The notes under the pieces were generated by a model. The model searched no databases. It worked only from the letters and a program-made list of their open reading frames with translations, and was not told the origin of the DNA. A DNA stretch of 64,000 nucleotides from Ustilaginoidea virens (lineage: Eukaryota > Ascomycota > Sordariomycetes > Hypocreales > Clavicipitaceae): positions 2,108,001 through 2,172,000 of the forward strand of contig NC_057318.1 of the NCBI RefSeq assembly GCF_000687475.1, given 5' to 3'. This document shows positions 55,071 to 64,000 of the stretch, piece by piece; within the stretch, counting starts at the first letter, position 1; each line of letters begins with the position of its first letter. Position numbers and translations under genes: made by a program.

Positions 55071-56049
55071 GCGATATACTATAGGTAAGGGAGGTAAACG
55101 GATGAGAAAAAGCGATTGGAAATGTTAGAATTGATTTTAGAGGCGGTTCTATGCCGCTACCTAGGTGCGGGCGAAATCGCGAAAGTTTCCTATTCTCTAG
55201 GGTATAATATACTACCTATTTTTAGTAGGCCTTTTTCGCTACTATTTAGGCTATCTTAGCGCGGGAGTTCTACTATAGCTTTATACTAGGAGCTTTAGGT
55301 GCCCTCTTTAGTGTTATAATATTAGCAATACTTTAGAGTTAGCCTATAAGCTATTTAGCGTATTTATCTATCTCGGTAGGGGAATAGAATAGGGCCTTAG
55401 TATAATAGGTAGTAAATCGGTTTTTTGCTTTAGCTTAAGCAAGGTAATAATTAAGGGACTTCTAGCTATTCTTTAAGGGGGAGGCTTTTGCGTAATAATT
55501 GCCGGTCTTAATATATATAAGCTAAGGGATATAGTTAGACCCTATAAGGTTAGTATTTCTAAAGTATTCGACTATAATATCTTATATAACCTATATATAG
55601 TTAATTATGCTATTTCTCTTTTTAGGGGCCCTCCTTATTACCTTACCGCAAAGAGTAGCTAGCCTAAGCTACTATTAGGTTATAAGTTTAAAAAGGGTAT
55701 TAATACTAGGTAAGGTCTGGTCTAGACTATCCTAAAAAGGGTAATATATATTGAAGTCCCTAATAAAAGCACTATAAGGATAGGGTAAAAGCTTAATAAG
55801 TGCGATTAAGGGGGTTACCTAATTTAGCTTATAGCCTAGGGAGTAGATAGAGTAGATATTAATATATAGAAGGGAAATTTTATACTAATCCAGTCCCTTA
55901 TTGCTAGACTATATGCTGGGTTTATACTACTTATAGATATATATTGCTGCTCTCCTGCTATATAATACTAATATATATCTTCTAAGGCTAGGGCTTAGCG
56001 GGGCCTATTCAGGTATAGTAGGTTTTTAGATTGCTATAACGTTAGGCTC

Positions 56050-57620
56050 GCGCTAATAGTCAAGTGCCAGTCTTACGAGGGTAATTTTCTTTTATATATT
56101 CTAGTATAAAACTATTATTATATAGATAGTCATATAAGGGTTAGTAGCGGCGGTATATTTAAGGTAGCTATAGGTTAGGCGCTAAAAATAGGCGCGGTCG
56201 TACTATAGTCTTAAGTAGGAGCAGCTTAAAGGAAAGCGGTAATACTACTTCCGGCCTTAATATAAAAGGTCTTATTAATGCTTTTAACTAGATAGCCTTA
56301 TTTCTAAAGGGAGGGCTTATGTAGGGGAGACCTATTAGCTGCGCGGTATTAGCCCTAATCTATAATAGGGATAGTATTCGCAGCTAATACAATATACGAG
56401 GCGAAGAACCTTAGTCTTTTACTATAGGAATTTCTAGTATTTTCCTATTGCTTATTCGCTATTTTATAGAGGTAGGACTATACTAGGTGAGATCTATAGC
56501 AGTTAAGGCAGGATTCGCATTAGTTCTATATAATAGTTAGACAGCTTTATTTACTATCTAGATGGTATTTAGAGTCGTATAGCTATAGCAGGCTGCTGCT
56601 ATGCAATATACAGTAATATAGCCGAATTTAAAGTAATTATAATATTGTTAGGGGTATATCGTATCGTTATAGGGTTCGGCTTCAAATATCTCTATTTAAT
56701 ATATAATACTAGCCTTATAAAGCTTATTTGTGAGGTCGATAGAGTTTACCCTTATAATTAGGGGCATTTATATTATAATCCCCCTAAGGCAGCAAAAAGA
56801 GACCTTAGTAAAGCCCTTTCTATTAACTTTAATAAGATTCAACCGTATATCTTCCATTATAGTATTTATAGTATAATAGGTTAGGAAGCTTTTAACGATA
56901 ATACTAAATAATTATCGGTTAAATTCTGCCTCTTAGCTAAAGGCAGGGCATACCTAGGTCGTATCTATAGTATACTTTACTTTTTCTTCTTTAAAGGTAA
57001 TAATTATATTACTACTATAGAGCCTATAGGCTGCAACCGCTATTCCCTTAGCAGTAGCCCTATTGACTGCATTAACGATTTCGATTAGAGTATAATTCTA
57101 AAGGATTTCGCTAATACTATTTCCTTTAATAAGGACTTTATGGTAAATATAGGGGGGTACCGCAAAGGGAGCTAGGCTGCATTAGGGTAGTATAGCGGTA
57201 GCGAGTCTTTATATAGTAATAAATGCCTATATAGTAGGGGCTATAGCGGTCTTTAGGAGGTTCTATATCGCCTTATTAACTATAGTTTTAATCGTTTATA
57301 TAAGGGTTCTAATAGGGGTATAGATATTGCCCGGGTCAGTCTCTTACTGGGCGGTCTCTACTATAATGTTTATAGCCTCTCGCACTCTTCCTAGTACCGC
57401 TAAAGAAATATAGTCCTATAGCTTATTTATAAAATCTATAATAATATCGGCTATTAGTTGCTTCCGCCCTTAGGCAGGTTCGGTTTTGGTCTAGTTGCAC
57501 TATATACTAGTCGCACTATATACTAGTCGCAATTGTAGTATTAGGGTTATAGTGGCTATATGCTATACTGCCCCTATTTTCTTTATCGATATCTATTACT
57601 TTATTCGCGCCTATTGCGCC
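56050..57620 (-). pseudogene. L3 ORF1 relic
   Basis: It aligns with ORF1 of L1 and L5 throughout. The zinc-knuckle site is near 56590-56640. A short tandem duplication (actatatactagtcgc) occurs at about 57500-57530. Confidence 0.72.
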
Positions 57621-57760
57621 CACTCCTTAGACGCGATATACTATAGGTAAGGGGGGTAAATGGATGAGAAAAAACGATTAGAAATATTAGAATTGATTTT
57701 AGAGGCGTACCGCTACCTAGATGCGGGCGAAATCGCGAAAGTTTTTGGCTTTCTTTATAT

Positions 57761-59025
57761 AGTCTACCGATTTATTTCCTTAAGGAGTCCTCTTTTAAGG
57801 AGTTACTAATAAAGCATTTATAGCCCCTATCCTCTAAGATAGGGAGGGGAGGCATTAATAAAATACTAGTATTTGCAAACTATATTAGTCTAGTACTATT
57901 AGCCTGTCTTATAATATCCTATTACCGGTTTACTATAGGGCAAAATCAAGATTAAGCCGGATAGGATCCCTAATAGTTAAGGCAATACTTTTTTTTATTA
58001 CTAATAATACTAGGGCAGTCTTTATCTCTACTAGGGTATTTCTCCGCGCTATACTATCCGCATCAAAGGATCTCTATATAGTAATTCGCGATATATCCAA
58101 ATTTAAAGCATTAATAGTACTATCGTAAATAAATAGTTTTATCGTATAGTTTAGCCTTAAAGATTTCTATTTAGTAGATAACTCTAGTCTTATAGAGTTG
58201 GTTTATTACTTCTATATTAGTTACTCTAATAATTAGGGGGGCTCTTATTGCTTCTTTATAAGGTTTCTTTATAGCGACTCTACTAATACTAAGGCTATTA
58301 GCTTAGGCTAGGCTTAATTTAATATCTTTAATAGGGATATTCTTAGAGAATTCAATAGAGAATCCTTGAATAATAATACTAAAGGTATAGATATTTAGTG
58401 CGGCTCCTATACTAAATATAAGAGGGATCTATATAGTTTCTATTATATAGCGGGATGCGGCTTCTATAAAGGTAATAATTATATCGCCGCTATAGAGTTA
58501 GCGGGCTGCTATAGCATTAATACCTCCGGTGGTAGTATTTACCGCTTTTATAATCTTAATAGGGATTCTTTATCATAAGTTCTTAGTAATATTATCTCTT
58601 TTAATTATTATTTTGCAGTAGATTTTTAGCGGTATAAGTAGGGTAGTTAATTTAGGTAGTATAGTTATTAGTATGTCTTTAGTAGCGATACTAGCCTAGG
58701 TTATTCTAAAGGGGGTCTTTAAGGCAAAAGCTTTATTTATAGCGCTTTTTATAACTTTTTCTAGATTATTAGTTATAATAAGGTTCGAGTTTGGGGTAAG
58801 GTTAGTTCGGTTAATATATTTAATACTATTGACTAGGCTAGTAATAGCATTCCGTATAGTTCCTAGTATAACTACTGGGATATAATCTACGATCTTTTAG
58901 TAGTACTATTTAAGTAATTCGGTTTCTTCTTAGGTTCCTAAAATAGTTTATATAGTATTGCCGCTAATTCGACGAGGAATAATTGCTAAATATCATACTG
59001 ATAGTATAACAGCTAGTAAAGAAAA
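57761..59025 (-). pseudogene. L7, ORF1 of a diverged LINE family
   Basis: The minus-strand translation holds YSGDIIITFIEAASRYIIET (about 58430-58490), GFSIEF, YKEAIRAPLIIRVTNIEVIN (about 58210-58280), QIEIFK, then a zinc knuckle reading YYQCFKFGYIANYY-like sequence (Q shown where TAA stands, about 58080-58130) and KKKYCLNY. These align in order with ORF1 of L6 and L8 (YSGDTIITFIEE, CYNCFKFRYIAAYC), but nucleotide similarity to them is low, so this is a separate family. It was split by L3. Confidence 0.7.
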
Positions 59026-59149
59026 AAAATTTTTCGCGATTTCGCCCGCACCTAGGTAGCGGCACAGAACCGCCTCTAAAATCAATTCTAATAATCTTAA
59101 TCGCTTCCTCTCGTCCGTTTACCCCCCTCGCCTATAGTATATCGCGTCT

Positions 59150-60800
59150 AAGGAGTGGGCGCGGCGGGCGCAAACGAAGTAATAGATATCGATAGAGGGA
59201 ATAAAGGCGGTATTACATATAGCCGCTATAACCCTACCATTACGATCGCGAATAGCATATAGTATAACCAGACCGAAACCAAGCCTGCCTAAGAGTAGAA
59301 GCGACCTATTGCTATTATAATTAAAAAATCGATAAAAGAGCTTTAGGATTATATCCCCCTAGTAGTGCTAGGATGAGTATAAGAAATTATAAAAACTATA
59401 GCCGATATAGCCTACGGTAAGGCTACCCTAGACCCTATTGGCACCCTTACCGATATAATTTTAAAGATTATTGAAAAAGCTATTAAATCGGCCCTCTAGG
59501 ATATCCTAAAATAGGCGCCGGCTACTACCTAGGTAAATATCGCGGTATAAGGATACGCCGCTGCTACTATACCACCCTAATATACTATCGCCCCCCTTCC
59601 GGTCCCGCTATATATCTATAGGGAAATTTTGATTAAAGGCAATAGTATTAGCGAGGTTTTATATAACTGAATACTAGTCGAAATTGTAGATACTATTAAT
59701 AGAGCTACTATTGGGAATACCGCGGTCGCGGTATATAGGCTATATAGTGGCGATACTATTATTACCTTTATAGAAGAAGTAGTAAAAAGTCTTATTGCTA
59801 ATATAACCTAGGTCTAACCCGCCTTTAGGCAGGAGGTAGAATTAAACTAATATTTATTTAGTCTTATTATTAAGAATTTCCCTATTAGCTATATAGTAAA
59901 TATTGTAACTAAAAAAATCTGCTAAAACTTTACTAAAGCGAATAGAGAAGGCTTTATTAGAGCCTCCCCCTGCTGCTTATATAGGACCGCTATATATATG
60001 CCTCTAATTATAGGCGTAAACTCTATCGATCTCGCTAATAAGCTCTATAAGTCTGGTATTATCTATTAGGCAGAGATATTCGAAGCTGAACCTTATAATA
60101 ACGCCCTACACCCTAAATAATGCTATAACTGCTTTAAGTTTAGATATATTGCGGCCTATTGTATAGTAGCCTTATGGTGCGGCCGATATAGTATAGAAAG
60201 GCACTTAGAAGGGGAGTAGGCCTGCCTAATAGTCTCCTATAGATAAAGAGAGTTATACCTTAACTATAAAGGCCTATATTTAGCGTGGTCCTGCCTTTAT
60301 AGAACCTCGAATAAATAGTAAGAGTTAGCTAGGAATTCTTATGCTAGCCGACCTAGGCTCTTTATAGCGCCTCCTATAATATCTATAAATACTACTCCTA
60401 TTATGGAACCGAACCGATATAGAGTAGCTAGCGCTTTACTTCTAAGGGAACTAATCGAGCGTATTATCTTAAGAGGATCCTCCCTATATAAATATAGCTA
60501 CTGCTTTAGCTAAGGGGGCTCTATCTCTAGAGGAATGTTTAATATTAGACTGAATTATATTTTTACTATATTCTTATAACCGGTCCTAATGCTAGGATAG
60601 ACTGGGACCCTATTGGCCCTAGAGCCCGCACCTACTCTGGCCCCGACCTCTGCCTCTACTATAACCACTAATATACCGCTACTACTAACCTCTATACGCC
60701 TATCCGTATAATATTAGTCCTCTATTGGAATATATAGAAGAAAACCTCCTTTATATAAATAATACTCTACTACTAAAGCGAACCTAATATTATAGTAATT
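59150..60800 (+). pseudogene. L8 ORF1 relic
   Basis: It has EVIDIDRGN, LYSGDTIITFIEE (about 59740), AFRQEVELN, GFIRASPCC (about 59950), SIDLANKLYKSGIIYQ-like sequence (Q shown where TAG stands), and the zinc knuckle CYNCFKFRYIAAYC (about 60121-60162). It is the best preserved ORF1 in the window but still interrupted by TAA/TAG. Confidence 0.8.
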
Positions 60801-60849
60801 TAAGAACCTGCCGCGCCTAGCTATACCCTGCCGAGCCTAAGCTTCGGTA

Positions 60850-63800
60850 AGTATATATTAGCAGCCTATAGCAGATAAGCGGCAATATATATTTATAAGC
60901 GGTATAGTCCTAGTATATAGACTACCAAGAAAGGACCTAATTAGTATAAGGTCTGCTTTATTAAAACCGATATTTACTTTATCTACTCCTTAGGTTATAA
61001 ATATAATTAGACTACCCCCCTTATAGACCCTATAAGGCTTTTACTCCGACCCTAAAGTATATTTATCGAGGACTTTAATATATACTATCCCTTATAGGAT
61101 AGCCTAGATAAAACCTTACTTAGTATTAATACCCTTTTCAACCTTATAATATAGTAGAGACTCGGCCTAGTAACCCCCTATAGTAAAATTATATAGTAAG
61201 CGCTAAGTAAAAGAAATAGCACTATAGATTATACCTAGGTTATATAAGACCTTACTATTAAGTACCTTAGTAATATAGACCTTATTAGGTCTGATTATAT
61301 CCTATAGCTTATCTATATTGATACTAGTAACCTATAAGCCGCTAAAGCCTACCCGAAAAATAGCTAGAAATCCTTTAATTAATACCTCGCTTAAGTAGAA
61401 ACTAAAAACTATTTTATGCCTGCTGCTATTGCGGCCCTATTTAGCTCCCCCGAAGAAATAGACATATATACTAAATAGCTTACTTGCTAATTCTAAGAAA
61501 TTGCGGATATTATAGCCCTAAAGAAAACCCCTAGAGCCCCTGCTATAGAACCGTAGTAGAATAACTATATAAAAATAGCCGCTATCGCCATAAAGAAAGC
61601 ATACTAAAAGTAGGTAGTATATTATACCCTTAAAAACTATAAGGCTGCCTAAGACGTAAGAGCTATTTAAATCTAAGTCGTATAAGAAAAGCGATAATAC
61701 TTTTAGAGAAAGGCATTAAGGAAAGCTATAGTATAGAATATAGACCTTTAGTCCCTAGAATAATAGGCCAGATTATATAGCGGCCTCCCCCTTAAGTTTA
61801 AAGAGATCCTACTACTCGAATGCGCCAGCCTTAGCTACCCCTTAGTAACTATATATAGCAATAAAGTATAGGTCTTTACTTAATATTTCTTCCCTTAGTC
61901 CTATATAATATTTAAGGATATACTAGACCCGACCTTTCCTAACTCGCTAATATAGAGTTCCTACTATATAAGAGATTTACATATAAAGAGGTCTATACTA
62001 CCCTTTATTATATAGCCAGCTAGAAGGCCTTTAGACTAGATAGGCTACCTATAGGATTCCTTAAGGCATATAGCCCCCCTTTAATTATAGCTTTTACCTA
62101 CCTTCTTAATAAGTCCTGCTGTATTAGGTATTACCTAGCCTAGTTCTAAGAGGCCTATATAATTATATTAAGAAAGCTGGGAAAGAAACTAGAGGAATAC
62201 TCTAAAGCAGGAGGCTAGAGATTAATATCTTTATTTAACCTAATTAGTAAAGTCCTAAAAGCTATAGTAGTATATTAGCTTACTACTGCCCTTAAGGAGG
62301 GTAACCTACTCTTAGACCTTTAGATAGGAAATAGAGCTAATCGTTCTATAAATATAGCCTTTAGTACTCTTATAGAAATAATTCGTATAGTATAGTATTA
62401 CGGCAGGATTGCCTTACTCTTTTAGCTTAATATATCTATAGCTTTTAATATAGTAAACTATATTCGATTTACCTACTTACTCTTAGAAAAGGGATTACTA
62501 CTATAGATTATAGTATAGGTTTATGGCTTTACTAACTCTTATATAGCGCGAATTTACTTTAAGGGCAAATTAACTGATAACCTACTTATTACTACTAGAG
62601 TCTTATAAGGGTCCCCTCTCTCCCCTATCCTCTTTTTAGTCTATATTATATTACTTTATAAGAGGCTTAAAGAGGTAGCCTCTATTATTACCCTAGGGTT
62701 TATAAATAATATTAATATTATAGCATATAGGAGGAGTATAAGGGAGATTTAGACCTTACTCGAAAAGGTATAGACGATTTATAACGAGTGGTCTAAGTAA
62801 ATTAGGCTTAATTTTAACCTAGGAAAGAGTAAGCTTATTTATTTTATATATGCTTATAAGGCGGACGAGATACCGGTCTAATTTAGGATTATAATGATTT
62901 AGCTAAAGTAGTATGCCTATTTCCTAGGGGTTAAGATCTACTAAAAACTTTAGTAGTATAAATACTGTATAAAAATAGCTAAAAAGCTTAAGCGGTAGCG
63001 ACTCGCCCTTATAGTAATAGCGGCCTCTATATAGGGATATTAATATAAAGAGGCCCGATTAGTCTATATATAGGTTATTTGCATTACTATCGCTTTTAGC
63101 GTAAGAGTATAGTATACCCCTACTGCCTTTAGTAGGGTAGCGAAAGGTATTATAAAATTATTAACTATAGAATAATTATCTTACCTTTGAACCGTTATTA
63201 AGGCCTTTAAAGCTATACCGATAGATATCCTTAAGACTAAGGCGGCTATATTACCTATTGACTTATATTTAAACTATATCTATTAGTAATTCTTAGAAAG
63301 GATGGTAAAAATTAGGATAGCTAAGCGAATTAACTGTGCCTCTATTATAGTAGTAGTAATACTCTAATGCTATTGGCGGAGTAACTATAAAGGACCCTAG
63401 ATATATATCCCGTTCCCGGAATTCAACCTATAGTAGCTAATAGCTAAAAAATGCCTGGCAAAAGAGTGGCTTATTAGATAGTCTAAATACTAAACTATTA
63501 TAAGAGCGAGATAGCGGCGATATAAGCCTATAGCAGCAGAAAGGGCCCTAGATTTCTATTCCTTAGCTATAATAATTTAGCTCTATAATAGCCTCCTTAA
63601 ATATAAATTAGCTATATTTACCTAGCTTTATATAGAAAAGATCGGACTAAATTTTTTCCTTTACTAGCGCTAAATCCCTATTATGCCCTTACCTCTCTAC
63701 TAATATAGGGAGGCCCCTAAAGACTATTATTACATAATCCTCTCTTGCCTAAAATATAGACAATAGCACTAATAGCTATATAGGATTAGCCCGAGCCTCT

Positions 63801-63930
63801 TTTAAGACCACTAAGGGATCTCTATTGCCTTTAATAAGCTAAGCCTCGCCCGCTAATTTATACGCTAGATCCTTAGCCTTAATTGCTTTAACTAATTCTA
63901 GCTCGCCTAATCGCTCTAGTAATTTACCTC
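60850..63930 (+). pseudogene. L8 ORF2 relic
   Basis: The endonuclease motif reads EDFNIYYP at about 61068 (GDFN). Reverse transcriptase blocks match L6: KAFRLDRLPIGFLKAYSPPL-type sequence near 62030, GKKLEEYSKAGG near 62185 and FINNIN for FADD at about 62698-62712. The C-terminal region reads LYIEKIGLNFFLY near 63630. It ends close to the window edge at the same point as L6 ORF2. Confidence 0.82.
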
Positions 63931-64000
63931 TATAGAGGCATTAGGCCGACTCTAACCGCCTAATACCGCCCCTAATATCTAATAATAATATCCTAATGCA

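Larger units (their letters stand above)
42184..55191 (-). mobile_element. LINE L5, full-length, inserted in L3
   Basis: It has a 15-bp duplication, attctctagggtata, at 42169-42183 and 55192-55206. Its own pieces, 42184-45566 and 52200-55191, sum to about 6.38 kb. The 5' end (right) has sense GGAAACTTTCGCGATTTCGCCCGC. It is interrupted by L6 in the opposite orientation within ORF2. Confidence 0.92.
36443..57748 (-). mobile_element. LINE L3, full-length, host of the right-hand nest
   Basis: It is flanked by a 12-bp duplication, ctttctttatat (36431-36442 and 57749-57760). Its own pieces are 36443-38939, 39527-39641, 40953-42183 and 55207-57748. These sum to about 6.38 kb, equal to L1 and L5. 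The 3' (TAA)n tail is at the left and the 5' end, sense AAACTTTCGCGATTTCGCCC, at the right. It was hit by TRIM-F, L4 and L5. It is heavily RIPed. Confidence 0.9.
59026..64000 (+). mobile_element. LINE L8, plus strand, 5' end present, runs off the window
   Basis: It starts with tttttcgcgatttcgcccgcacctaggtagcgg-type 5' UTR sequence and is close to L6 along ORF1 and ORF2. The ORF3 and 3' end would lie beyond 64000, so the target duplication cannot be checked. Confidence 0.88.

Overview
The window holds no recognisable host gene. It is a stack of retrotransposons inserted into one another, most of them worn down by C-to-T changes at CpA (and the mirror change, TpG to TpA). Every long reading frame is broken almost only by TAA and TAG, the codons that CAA, CAG and TGG become under that change, and TpA is very abundant. 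This is the footprint of repeat-induced point mutation (RIP), so the source is most likely a filamentous ascomycete (Pezizomycotina), in an AT-rich, gene-free compartment such as a centromeric, subtelomeric or accessory region. Element names used here (GypA, GypB, CopD, CopE, LTR-C, TRIM-F, LINE L1 to L8) are labels for this window only.

Left half (1-36239). The oldest layer is a Ty1/copia element, CopE, on the minus strand (1-35287). Into it went a Ty3/gypsy chromovirus, GypA (34-27235, target duplication attaa), and a 5'-truncated LINE, L2 (28450-32787, 14-bp duplication). Into the GypA reverse transcriptase went a second chromovirus, GypB (2790-24351, duplication ataag). GypB in turn received a full-length LINE, L1 (3098-9480, 15-bp duplication), a solo LTR, LTR-C (10360-10603, duplication cctag), and a younger, lightly mutated copia element, CopD (16123-23662, duplication agctc). 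Removing an insertion with one copy of its target duplication rejoins the reading frame of the host element at GypB in GypA, CopD in GypB and L2 in CopE. At the right edge of CopE a second CopE LTR and leader lie in opposite orientation, forming an inverted repeat of about 850 bp per arm.

Right half (36240-64000). The base layer is ORF1 of a diverged LINE (L7). It was split by full-length LINE L3 (36443-57748). L3 contains TRIM-F, a 582-bp miniature LTR element (38940-39521), the 5'-truncated LINE L4 (39642-40937) and full-length LINE L5 (42184-55191). L5 contains full-length LINE L6 on the opposite strand (45567-52184). From about 59030 a further plus-strand LINE, L8, runs off the right end.

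The elements encode the usual machinery: gag, protease, reverse transcriptase, RNase H, integrase and chromodomain in the gypsy elements; gag, protease, integrase, reverse transcriptase and RNase H in copia; a zinc-knuckle ORF1 and an endonuclease/reverse-transcriptase ORF2 in the LINEs. Four points go beyond routine annotation. The LINEs carry a conserved third ORF after ORF2, with a hydrophobic segment and a basic patch. GypB, but not GypA, carries a roughly 490-codon ORF between its chromodomain and 3' LTR, ending at an in-frame TGA. GypA, GypB and apparently TRIM-F have primer-binding sites complementary to their own LTR, the arrangement used for self-priming by Tf1/sushi elements. Both copia families instead match the anticodon arm of initiator tRNA-Met. 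Domain borders are read by eye and are approximate. LTR ends and target duplications were read base by base.
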